A stretch of DNA of 64,000 nt from Thioclava indica (GTDB taxonomy: Bacteria > Pseudomonadota > Alphaproteobacteria > Rhodobacterales > Rhodobacteraceae). Shown here in pieces: positions 1 through 7,817 of the stretch. A program made the translations under genes and the position numbers. The notes beneath the pieces are model-generated. The model was not told where the DNA came from and ran no database searches. It was given only the letters and a program-made list of their open reading frames with translations. How positions within the stretch are numbered: position 1 is the stretch's first letter; each line of letters begins with the position of its first letter. The stretch spans positions 211,333 to 275,332 of the forward strand of contig NZ_AUNB01000018.1 of assembly GCF_000714545.1 (NCBI RefSeq), read 5' to 3'.

Positions 1-1
1 G

Positions 2-1321
2 ATGAAGGTCGCGATCGTTGATGACGAAGAGGACATGCGCCAATCGGTCAGCCAATGGCTGGCGCTGTCGGGCTTTGACACCGAGACCTATCCCACTGCC
101 GAGGATGCGCTGAAGGAAATCGGGGCGGATTGGCCGGGCGTTGTGATTTCCGACATCCGGATGCCGGGGATGGACGGAATGGCGTTTCTCAAGCGCTTGA
201 TGGGCCTTGATAGCGGTCTGCCGGTGATCATGATCACGGGGCATGGCGATGTGCCTATGGCGGTCGAGGCGATGCGCCTTGGCGCGATGGATTTCATGGA
301 AAAACCCTTTAGTCCCGATCGGATGACCGAACTGGCCAAACGCGCCACGCAAGCCCGGCGCACGACGTTGGACAACCGCGCCCTGCGCCGCGATCTGGCC
401 AAGGGCGAAAAGGTGATCGGCAAGCTGATCGGCACTTCGGAGCCGATGGAGCGGCTGCGCGAGGATGTGCTTGATCTGAGCCAGGCCGACGGTCATGTGC
501 TGATTGATGGCGAAACCGGATCGGGTAAAACGCTTGTGGCGCATGCGCTGCATGCCACAGGCCCGCGCGCGGGCAAGAAATTTGTCATGGTGTCCTGTGC
601 CGCTTTCACCGAAGAGGCGCTGGCGGCCAAGCTGTTCGGCCCTGTCGAAGAGGGCGGTTTGCCACTTGTGGAAGAGGCGCGCGGCGGCACCCTTTGTCTT
701 GAGGATGTCGAGGCGCTGAGCCAGCCCTTGCAGGCGCGCTTGCTGCAATTCATCAACGATCAGGGCACACCTGCCGAGACGCGGATTGTCGCGATCTGCA
801 ATACCCATGGTGAGGGCAAGACGGTTGAAGATGCGCTGCGCCCTGACCTCTATTACCGCCTTGCCGCGTTGAAAATCACCCTGCCGCCGTTGCGTGCGCG
901 GGGCGAAGACGTGCTAACGCTGTTCAACCGGATGTCGGAACAATTCGCCGATGAATATGGCTGCGACGTCCCCGAGGTCACCGCGCAAGAGGCCGCGCAA
1001 CTGCTGCAAGCGCCGTGGCCGGGCAATGTGCGCCAGCTTATCAACGTAGCAGAGCGTGCGGTGCTGCAATCGCGCCGTGGGTCTGGCTCGATTGCCTCGC
1101 TACTGATGGCCGATGACGAAGACACCGGCCCGGCAGCGATCACCACCGAAGGCAAGCCGCTGAAAGAATATGTCGAGAGCTTTGAGAAAATGCTGATCGA
1201 CAACACGATGCGTCGTCACAAGGGATCTATCGCGGCGGTCATGGAGGAACTTTGCCTGCCGCGCCGTACCTTGAACGAGAAAATGGCGAAATACGGGCTG
1301 CAGCGCTCCGATTATTTGTGA
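2..1321 (+). CDS. dctD: DctD-like response regulator, bEBP family, without GAFTGA loop
   Basis: Two-component response regulator of the NtrC/DctD class, 439 aa. Receiver domain about residues 1-120, with the acidic pocket D7-D8, phospho-acceptor D51 (in VVISDIRMPG) and the conserved Lys in EKPF. The AAA+ domain has Walker A GETGSGKT at 170-177, and a Fis-type helix-turn-helix fills the last 50 residues. DctD family members control C4-dicarboxylate uptake together with the kinase DctB; no kinase is visible because the window starts one base before the ATG. Odd: the sigma-54 contact loop GAFTGA expected after LFG (211-213) is deleted, leaving LFGPVEEGGLPLVEEARGGT, and Walker B reads LCLEDV instead of LFLDEI. 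Assignment to DctD rather than another NtrC paralogue is inferred from the receiver sequence. Confidence 0.75.
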   Translation: MKVAIVDDEEDMRQSVSQWLALSGFDTETYPTAEDALKEIGADWPGVVISDIRMPGMDGMAFLKRLMGLDSGLPVIMITGHGDVPMAVEAMRLGAMDFMEKPFSPDRMTELAKRATQARRTTLDNRALRRDLAKGEKVIGKLIGTSEPMERLREDVLDLSQADGHVLIDGETGSGKTLVAHALHATGPRAGKKFVMVSCAAFTEEALAAKLFGPVEEGGLPLVEEARGGTLCLEDVEALSQPLQARLLQFINDQGTPAETRIVAICNTHGEGKTVEDALRPDLYYRLAALKITLPPLRARGEDVLTLFNRMSEQFADEYGCDVPEVTAQEAAQLLQAPWPGNVRQLINVAERAVLQSRRGSGSIASLLMADDEDTGPAAITTEGKPLKEYVESFEKMLIDNTMRRHKGSIAAVMEELCLPRRTLNEKMAKYGLQRSDYL

Positions 1322-2226
1322 TCGGGGCGCGGCGTGTCGGGTAGAAACTCGGCGCGCGCTGCCCCCACCTGATCGGCAATGAAACGCATCGTGGTGCGCA
1401 CCCGCGCGCTGTCGCGCAAATCCTGATGCGCCACCAGCCAGAACGAGCGCCGGATCTCTATCTGTTCGGGCAGAACGGGGATCAGCTCGGGGCTGTGATG
1501 GGCCATGAAATCGGGCAAAATCCCCAGCCCCTTGCCCGCCGCCACCGCGCGCATCTGCGCAAACAGGTTGGTCGAGGACAGCTGGGGCACGTGATCGCCC
1601 ATCACCAGCGACAGGTAATCCAGCTCGGGCGTGTAGATCAACTCGGGGATATAGCCGATCAGTAGATGCTGGTCCAAGGTTTCGGTATCGGTGACGGGAT
1701 GGGCGTTCAGATATTCAGGCGCGCCGTAAAGATGCAGCGTGTAGTCGGTCAGCTTGCGCGAAATCAGCCGCCCCTTTTCGGGCCGCGACAGGGTGATGGC
1801 GATATCGGCCTCGCGTTTGGAGAGGCTGAAAATGCGCGGCGTGGCAACCAGTTGCACTTCTAGATCGGGATTGTCGCGAGCATAATCGGCCAGACGCGGG
1901 GCCAGGAAAAACGCCCCAAACCCGTCTGGCGCGCCGATCCGAACCGAGCCTGACAGCGCATAAAGCTCGCCTGCGATGTCGTCATGCACCTTGGCCGCGA
2001 CGCTTTCGATCTGCTCACTGTGGCGTAGCAGCCTCTCGCCGGCGCCGGTCAACGCATAGCCGCGCGGGCTGCGTTCGAACAGTTGCGCGCCAAGCTGTTT
2101 TTCCAACGCCCCGACCCGGCGCGAAACGGTCGCATGATCCGATCCGATCACCTTTGCCGCCGCAGTCAGACGCCCCGCGCGCGCGACAGCCAGAAAATAG
2201 CGAAGGTCGTTCCAATCGAAGGTCAT
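1312..2226 (-). CDS. LysR-family transcriptional regulator
   Basis: 304 aa. The N-terminal winged helix-turn-helix (residues 1-60) begins FDWNDLRYFLAVARAG and is followed by an effector-binding domain of periplasmic-binding fold. It is clearly paralogous to the second LysR protein at 13595-14512; shared blocks include RIGAPDG, FxLSKREAD and a GYIP motif in the effector domain. The last codons overlap the end of dctD by 10 bases, tail to tail. It is divergent from the ABC importer that starts at 2592, so it could control it, but nothing in the sequence proves that. A TTGCG-N11-CGCAA inverted repeat about 28-48 bases before its start may be its own binding site. Effector unknown. Confidence 0.88.
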   Translation of the reverse strand: MTFDWNDLRYFLAVARAGRLTAAAKVIGSDHATVSRRVGALEKQLGAQLFERSPRGYALTGAGERLLRHSEQIESVAAKVHDDIAGELYALSGSVRIGAPDGFGAFFLAPRLADYARDNPDLEVQLVATPRIFSLSKREADIAITLSRPEKGRLISRKLTDYTLHLYGAPEYLNAHPVTDTETLDQHLLIGYIPELIYTPELDYLSLVMGDHVPQLSSTNLFAQMRAVAAGKGLGILPDFMAHHSPELIPVLPEQIEIRRSFWLVAHQDLRDSARVRTTMRFIADQVGAARAEFLPDTPRPDHK

Positions 2227-2591
2227 TCTGTCTCCCTGACCGCGTATGGGTATTTGCGCACATCAACTTCGCAACACGTGGCATGGTCGCGCGCCAAATC
2301 ACAGCTACACTTTTGGGCACGTAGCCAGAATCGCCCAATGTGAAGGCTTTGACAAAAATTTGAGCCGGAAAGAGGGCGAATATGGCGCTAAGGGGTTGAT
2401 CTGGAAGGTGCCAGTCGGGCTTTTTGAAAGAACCGCGCGTGACTGCTGGAGACGGGACGCATTCGTGCTGGAGGAAAAGCAATCATAAAATGTCGCGCAG
2501 GTCTTCGGCCTCGACGGCATCACAAAACGGCTTGATGTAAAACCAGATCTGGTCCATCGTCACGCTCGATCATGAAATGGGAGGAAAATTC
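2227..2591. other. intergenic region between LysR gene and livK
   Basis: 365 bases without a credible gene. It should hold the divergent promoters of the LysR gene and of the ABC importer. An imperfect palindrome TTGCG (2254-2258) ... CGCAA (2270-2274) fits the T-N11-A shape of LysR sites. TTGACA at 2349-2354 could be a -35 box, but I see no convincing -10 at the right distance. A strong SD, GGAGG at 2579-2584, precedes the livK ATG at 2592. Confidence 0.5.
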
Positions 2592-3809
2592 ATGAAATCA
2601 AAGATTTACGCAGGTGTAAGTGCTGCGGCGCTGATGCTGGCTGCACAGGGTGCGCTGGCGCAGGATGCGGTTTCGGACGGGGTCGTTAAAATCGGCGTGC
2701 TCGGCGATATGTCGGGCGTGTATTCGACCGGCTTCTCGGGCAAGGGCGCTGTGGATGCCGTGAAAATGGCTGTGCGTGACTTCGGCGGCACCGTGCTTGG
2801 CAAGCCGATCGAAGTGATCTCGGCGGACCACCAGAACAAGGCTGACGTCGGTTCGGCGACAGCACGTCAGTGGATCGACGAAGATCATGTCGATATGATT
2901 ACCGACCTGACCAACTCGGCGGTCGGTCTTGCGGTGCAGAAACTGGCCTCTGACAAGAAAGTCATCACGATGAATGTCGGCGCGGCTTCAAGCGCGCTAA
3001 CCGGTGCGGATTGCACGAAATATGGCATTCACTACGGTTATGACACCCATGCACTGCCCGTTGGCACTGCAACGGCCGTCGTCAAGGAAGGCGGCGATAG
3101 CTGGTATTTCATCACCGCTGATTATGCTTTTGGTCATGCGCTGCAAAAGAACACCAGCGAAGTGATCGATAGTCTCGGTGGCACAGTCGTGGGTAGCTCG
3201 GACGTGCCGCTTGGCACGAGTGACTTCTCGTCCTACCTGCTGCAAGCGCAAAGCTCGGGCGCAAAGGTGATCGGTCTGGCCAATGCCGGCCAGGATACCG
3301 TGAACGCGATCAAGCAAGCGCATGAGTTCGGCATCGTCGAGGGCGGTCAGCAGCTTGCGGGCATGCTGGTGCTGATCTCGGATGTGAAATCGCTGGGCAC
3401 TGATGTTGCCAAGGGGCTGCAATTCACCTCGGCCTGGTACTGGAATGGCGACGATGCCTCGCGCAAATGGACCGCGGAATATGAGAAATTCTCGGGCGGC
3501 GAGGCTCCGACCTTCCCGCATGCCGCGGATTACTCGCTCACCATGGCCTATCTGAACGCGATCAAGGCGGTTGGCACGGATGATCCCGACAAAGTGCGCG
3601 AGCAGCTTGGCAAACAACCGATCGACGACTTCTTTGCCAAGGGCGGCGAGATCCGCGAAGATGGCCTGCTGGTGCATGATATGTATCTGCTCAAGGTCAA
3701 AGAAGGCGGCACCGACCCGTGGGATGTGGCCGATGTGGTCCGCACGATCCCGGGCAATGAAGCCTATGCTTCGCTCGCCAAGGGCGGTTGCCCGCTGGTC
3801 AACAAGTAA
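2592..3809 (+). CDS. livK: branched-chain amino acid-type ABC transporter substrate-binding protein
   Basis: Periplasmic receptor of a HAAT-family importer (LivK/COG0683 type). The start at 2592 is chosen over an in-frame ATG at 2577 because GGAGG lies 8 bases upstream and the product (405 aa) then begins directly with a signal peptide, MKSKIYAGVSAAALMLAAQ, cleaved after ALA. The mature part shows the type I periplasmic fold: VKIGVLGDMSGVYS near the N-terminus, GKPIEVISADHQNKADVG, and a C-terminal repeat of the ligand cleft. First gene of the livKGFHM operon. Substrate is not readable from sequence; branched-chain amino acids, amides or other small polar compounds are all possible. Confidence 0.9.
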   Translation: MKSKIYAGVSAAALMLAAQGALAQDAVSDGVVKIGVLGDMSGVYSTGFSGKGAVDAVKMAVRDFGGTVLGKPIEVISADHQNKADVGSATARQWIDEDHVDMITDLTNSAVGLAVQKLASDKKVITMNVGAASSALTGADCTKYGIHYGYDTHALPVGTATAVVKEGGDSWYFITADYAFGHALQKNTSEVIDSLGGTVVGSSDVPLGTSDFSSYLLQAQSSGAKVIGLANAGQDTVNAIKQAHEFGIVEGGQQLAGMLVLISDVKSLGTDVAKGLQFTSAWYWNGDDASRKWTAEYEKFSGGEAPTFPHAADYSLTMAYLNAIKAVGTDDPDKVREQLGKQPIDDFFAKGGEIREDGLLVHDMYLLKVKEGGTDPWDVADVVRTIPGNEAYASLAKGGCPLVNK

Positions 3810-3827
3810 GCCAATTAAAAACCGGAC

Positions 3828-3853
3828 GGGGGCGCGCCGATGGGGGCGCCCCC
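3828..3853 (+). promoter_or_regulatory. GC-rich hairpin between livK and livG
   Basis: GGGGGCGC (3828-3835) pairs with GCGCCCCC (3846-3853) across a 10-base loop, and the second half GGGGGCGCCCCC is itself palindromic. No T-run follows, so it is more likely a 3'-end stabiliser or partial attenuator that keeps receptor mRNA in excess over the downstream transporter genes, a common arrangement in ABC importer operons (inference). Confidence 0.5.
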
Positions 3854-3881
3854 GCACGCGTATCAGTGCGAAGGCCAGTCT

Positions 3882-4652
3882 ATGAACGACACGATCCTTG
3901 AGGCGCGCAACCTGACCAAAAATTTTGGCGGGTTCGTGGCCGTAAACGGGGTTGATCTGCGCATCAAGCGCGGCTCGATCCATGCCATCATCGGCCCCAA
4001 CGGGGCGGGCAAAACCACGATGTTCAACCTGTTGACCAAGTTCATCACGCCCAGTTCGGGCAAGATCTTGTTCAATGATACCGATATTACCAACAAGAAA
4101 CCCGCTGAAATCGCGAATATGGGCGTCGTGCGCTCGTTCCAGATTTCGGCCGTGTTTCCCCACCTCACCGTGCTGGAAAACGTGCGCCTTGCGCTACAGC
4201 GCGGGCTAGGGGTGAGCTATCATTTCTGGCGCTCCAAGGCGATGCTGCACAATCTTGATGCGCAGGCGATGGCGCAGCTGGAACGGGTGGGGCTGGCGGA
4301 CTATGCCGAACTGCGCGCCGTTGAGCTGCCCTACGGGCGCAAACGCGCGCTGGAAATCGCCACCACGCTGGGGCTGGAGCCCGAGTTGATGTTGCTCGAT
4401 GAGCCGACGCAGGGCATGGGCACTGAAGATGTCGGCACCGTCACCGATCTGATCGGGCGCGTGCGCGAGGGGCGCACGATTGTCATGGTCGAACACAACC
4501 TTGGCGTTGTCGCGCATCTGGCCGATACGATCACCGTGCTCGCGCGCGGCGAGGTTCTGGCCGAAGGCCCTTACGAGGTCGTGTCGAAAAATCCGCAAGT
4601 CATGGAGGCCTATATGGGCGTCTCTGCCGATGAGCAGGAGGAGACCGTATGA
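3882..4652 (+). CDS. livG: ABC transporter ATPase, LivG type
   Basis: Cytoplasmic nucleotide-binding subunit of the importer, 256 aa from the ATG at 3882; an upstream in-frame ATG at 3840 lies inside the hairpin and adds only low-complexity residues. Walker A GPNGAGKTT, LivG-type signature LPYGRKRALEIA, Walker B LMLLDEPTQGM and H-loop VMVEHN are all present. Pairs with LivF to drive the LivH-LivM channel. Stop overlaps the livF start (ATGA), consistent with translational coupling. Confidence 0.92.
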   Translation: MNDTILEARNLTKNFGGFVAVNGVDLRIKRGSIHAIIGPNGAGKTTMFNLLTKFITPSSGKILFNDTDITNKKPAEIANMGVVRSFQISAVFPHLTVLENVRLALQRGLGVSYHFWRSKAMLHNLDAQAMAQLERVGLADYAELRAVELPYGRKRALEIATTLGLEPELMLLDEPTQGMGTEDVGTVTDLIGRVREGRTIVMVEHNLGVVAHLADTITVLARGEVLAEGPYEVVSKNPQVMEAYMGVSADEQEETV

Positions 4653-5371
4653 GCACGACAACCCTGACTAAACCGATGCTGAAAATCGAGAACCTGCACG
4701 CGTGGTATGGCGAATCCCATGTGCTGCACGGGATCAATCTGGAACTGGCCGAGGGGCAGCTGATCACGCTGCTCGGGCGTAACGGGGCAGGGCGCTCGAC
4801 GACCCTGCGCTCGATCATGGGCATGGTGGATCGCCGCACCGGATCAATCGCGATCAACGGCGAGGAATTCATCACCAAGCCCGCCCATCGCATTACGCCC
4901 GATGGCCGGATCGGGTTTTGTCCCGAGGAACGCGGCATCTTTGGCTCGCTTACCGTGGAAGAAAACCTGATGCTGCCGCCCGCCGTGGGCCCCGATGGCA
5001 TGCCGATTGAGGAACTCTTCGAGATGTTCCCCAACCTTGCCAATGTGCGCAAACGGATGGGCACGCGCCTGTCGGGCGGCGAGCAGCAAATGCTGGCGAT
5101 TGCACGTATCCTGCGCACCGGCGCGCGGCTGTTGCTGCTGGATGAGATCACCGAGGGGCTGGCCCCCGTGATCGTCAAAACGCTGGGCCGGGTCATTCGC
5201 GATCTGAAATCGCGTGGCTATACGATTGTGCTGGTGGAGCAGAACTTCCGCTTTGCCGCACCGCTGGCTGATCGTCATTACGTCATCGAACATGGCGAGG
5301 TGGTCGACACCATCGAATCCGGCGACGTCGAGTCCAGCATGGACCGTCTCAACCATTACCTGAGCGTGTAA
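4649..5371 (+). CDS. livF: ABC transporter ATPase, LivF type
   Basis: Second ATPase of the importer, 240 aa, starting in an ATGA overlap with livG. Signature LSGGEQQMLAIARIL, Walker B LLLLDEITEGL and the Gln switch residue in LVEQN typical of LivF. Walker A reads GRNGAGRSTT: the usually invariant Lys is Arg (codon cgc at about 4792). The rest of the gene is intact and the operon complete, so the protein is probably functional; an Arg here may be a variant tolerated in this subfamily (from memory, unverified). Confidence 0.92.
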   Translation: MSTTTLTKPMLKIENLHAWYGESHVLHGINLELAEGQLITLLGRNGAGRSTTLRSIMGMVDRRTGSIAINGEEFITKPAHRITPDGRIGFCPEERGIFGSLTVEENLMLPPAVGPDGMPIEELFEMFPNLANVRKRMGTRLSGGEQQMLAIARILRTGARLLLLDEITEGLAPVIVKTLGRVIRDLKSRGYTIVLVEQNFRFAAPLADRHYVIEHGEVVDTIESGDVESSMDRLNHYLSV

Positions 5372-5386
5372 GGAGGGAAACCGAAC

Positions 5387-6292
5387 ATGGACCCTATGAT
5401 CCGACTGATCCTCGCCCAGGGTATGCTGGGCCTCAATAACGGCGTGTTCTACGCCATGCTAAGCCTTGGTTTGGCGGTCATCTTCGGCCTGCTGAACGTG
5501 GTCAATTTCGCCCATGGCGCGCTTTATATGCTGGGCGCGTTTCTGGCGCTTATCCTGTATTCCTATGCCGGGGCATGGGTGGGGCTGGATGCGCTGCATA
5601 TCGGCTTCTGGCCTGCGCTGATCATTGCGCCGCTGCTGGTGGCCTGTTTCGGCATGCTGATCGAGCGCTTCATGCTGCGACGTCTGTATAAGCTGGACCC
5701 GATCTATTCGCTGCTGCTGACGTTCGGCGTCACGCTGGTGCTGCAAGGGCTGTTCATCAACTTCTTCAACGCCTCGGGGACGCCCTATCCGGGGATGCCC
5801 GAAAGCCTGCGCGGGGTGGTGAACCTCGGCTTTATGATGTTCCCGAAATACCGCCTGTTCGTGATTATCTTCTCGATCGTCGTGTGTTTCGTCGTTTGGT
5901 ACATGATCGAGCGCACGCGGATCGGCTCGCGTCTGCGCGCGGGCACGGAAAACCCCGAACTGGTGAAAGCCTTTGGCATCAACGTGCCTTTGATGGTCAT
6001 GCTGACCTTTGGCTTTGGCACCGGTCTTGCGGGGCTTGCGGGTGTGCTGGCTGCGCCGATTTACTCGGTCAGCCCCTTGATGGGGGCCAACCTGATCATC
6101 GTGATCTTTGCGGTGGTGGTGATCGGCGGGATGGGCTCGATTGCTGGGGCGGTCGTGACCGGGTTCTCGCTGGGTCTGGTCGAGGGCATCACCAAGGTGT
6201 TTTACGCCCCCGCCGCCAATACCGTGATCTTCCTGCTGATGGTGATCATCTTGCTGGTGCGGCCCAACGGGCTGTTCGGGCGTCAGGGGTAA
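5387..6292 (+). CDS. livH: ABC transporter permease, LivH type
   Basis: Integral inner-membrane permease, 301 aa, starting 15 bases after livF behind an AAGGAGGG SD. About eight hydrophobic segments; the family motif NFAHGALYMLGAF is at residues 43-55, and the conserved loop ENPELVKAFGINV before the last membrane segments contacts the ATPases. Forms the translocation pore with LivM. Confidence 0.92.
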   Translation: MDPMIRLILAQGMLGLNNGVFYAMLSLGLAVIFGLLNVVNFAHGALYMLGAFLALILYSYAGAWVGLDALHIGFWPALIIAPLLVACFGMLIERFMLRRLYKLDPIYSLLLTFGVTLVLQGLFINFFNASGTPYPGMPESLRGVVNLGFMMFPKYRLFVIIFSIVVCFVVWYMIERTRIGSRLRAGTENPELVKAFGINVPLMVMLTFGFGTGLAGLAGVLAAPIYSVSPLMGANLIIVIFAVVVIGGMGSIAGAVVTGFSLGLVEGITKVFYAPAANTVIFLLMVIILLVRPNGLFGRQG

Positions 6293-6295
6293 AGG

Positions 6296-7300
6296 ATGAG
6301 TAACATGAGCAATACCACCACCGATATCGGCGAGTTCGAGGAAAACACCGGAGAACCCGAACACCGCACGCGCTCGCGCATCTGGCAGGGGATTTTCTGG
6401 GTCGCACTGATCGGCTTTTTGCTGATCGCTCCGGCGCTGCTGTATCCTGTGTTCGTGATGCAACTGCTGTGTTTCGCGCTGTTTGCCGCCGCCTTCAACC
6501 TGTTGATCGGCTTCACGGGGCTGCTGTCCTTTGGTCATGCCGCCTTCTTTGGCGGCGCGGCCTATATTGCGGGCCATGCGCTTAAGGTCTGGGGCTTTCC
6601 GCCGCTTCTGGGGATCGCCACGGGCACGCTGTTTGCGGCCGCTTTGGGCTGGGCCGTGGGGTCGCTGGCGATCCGCCGTCAGGGGATCTACTTTGCGATG
6701 ATCACGCTGGCACTGGCGCAGATCGTGTATTTCCTTGTGCTGCAACTGCCCTTCACGGGTGGCGAGGACGGCTTGCAAGGCATTCCGCGCGGCCATCTGC
6801 TGGGCTTTATCGACCTCAACCAACCGCTGGCGATGTATTACACGGTAGCGGCGATCTTCCTGATCGGGTTCTTGGTGATCTACCGGATCATCCATTCGCC
6901 CTTTGGTCAGGTCTTGCAGGCGATCCGCGAAAACGAGCCGCGCGCGCTGTCGCTGGGCTATAACGTGGACCGTTTCAAGCTGCTGGCGTTCGTGTTGTCG
7001 GCGGCGCTGGCGGGGCTTGCGGGCTCGACCAAGGCGCTGGTGTTCCAGTTCGCCTCTCTGACGGATGCGCATTGGCAGATGTCGGGCGAGGTGATCCTGA
7101 TGACGCTGCTGGGCGGTATGGGCACGATCTTTGGCCCCGTAGTCGGCTCGTTCATCGTCGTGGCGCTGCAACATGCCCTAAGCGGGATCGGGTCATGGGT
7201 GCAGGTTGTGATCGGGGGCACGTTCATCGCCTGCGTGCTGCTGTTCCGCCGTGGCATCGTGGGAGAGCTGGCGCGCCTGCTCAAGATCAACTCGCTTTAA
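6296..7300 (+). CDS. livM: ABC transporter permease, LivM type
   Basis: Second permease, up to 334 aa. Two in-frame ATGs exist (6296 and 6305); the AAAGGA at 6291-6296 is spaced correctly for 6305, so the true start may be three codons downstream. A hydrophilic N-terminus of about 30 residues is followed by about nine membrane segments. LivM motifs GLLSFGHAAFFGGAAY and IRENEPRALSLGYN are present. Last gene of the operon, followed by a strong terminator. Confidence 0.92.
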   Translation: MSNMSNTTTDIGEFEENTGEPEHRTRSRIWQGIFWVALIGFLLIAPALLYPVFVMQLLCFALFAAAFNLLIGFTGLLSFGHAAFFGGAAYIAGHALKVWGFPPLLGIATGTLFAAALGWAVGSLAIRRQGIYFAMITLALAQIVYFLVLQLPFTGGEDGLQGIPRGHLLGFIDLNQPLAMYYTVAAIFLIGFLVIYRIIHSPFGQVLQAIRENEPRALSLGYNVDRFKLLAFVLSAALAGLAGSTKALVFQFASLTDAHWQMSGEVILMTLLGGMGTIFGPVVGSFIVVALQHALSGIGSWVQVVIGGTFIACVLLFRRGIVGELARLLKINSL

Positions 7301-7335
7301 AAGCAACCGCACCGCTAAGTTGCGGCTGATTTATG

Positions 7336-7368
7336 CGCCCCTTCGGAGCTTCTCCGAGGGGGCGTTTT
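7336..7368 (+). terminator. rho-independent terminator of the liv operon
   Basis: A 13-bp stem with one T-G wobble (7336-7348 against 7352-7364), a 3-base loop and TTTT at 7365-7368. It lies 36 bases after the livM stop. Confidence 0.9.
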
Positions 7369-7817
7369 GCTGTCTGGGCGACGTGATTCACACTTACGCA
7401 ACGAAAATTCGATTGTGTTTCGGGGGCACGTGCCGCTATGGTCGCAGTTAGTTGGCTGCGCAACGGCATCGCCCGTGCTCGGCCCACCGGAATTCGCTGA
7501 TCTCCAGGCAGCCCCGATGCGCGACGCTCGCGCAGGTGGCGCGCATTTTGGATCAACCGATTGGCCGCAAGGCCGCTAGTTTGCCTCCCTCTGCCACTTA
7601 CCGGGCATGGAGGTTTTGAATGGGGCGCCGGATTAACCGCGCGTCTGGGAAAGAACCGCGATGATGCGTGTCGAGCTGAGGCAAATGATCAAGGGTGGGC
7701 CAGCAATGGCCGCGCCCGCTTGCCTGTGCCGCCCGCCCGTCGCCTTATGGACAGATCATGCAACTTGTGCGCTAGGCCCTCCGGGTTTGGCGGTAAGGGC
7801 ATGGGCAATGGAATTAC
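7369..7817 (+). promoter_or_regulatory. long leader region upstream of rne
   Basis: About 450 bases between the liv terminator and the RNase E start, with no convincing gene. Long untranslated leaders are known for rne in other bacteria, where they mediate autoregulation by RNase E itself; that role is inferred here from position only. Several short inverted repeats occur, but I could not derive a defined structure by eye. The ATG at 7818 has no strong SD. Confidence 0.45.

Noticed and set aside
5459..7174. 571-aa open frame antisense to livH and livM
   Set aside because: Composition is dominated by Gln, Arg, His and Asp as expected from the reverse of hydrophobic GC-rich coding sequence; no SD, no domain, and it lies wholly across proven permease genes.
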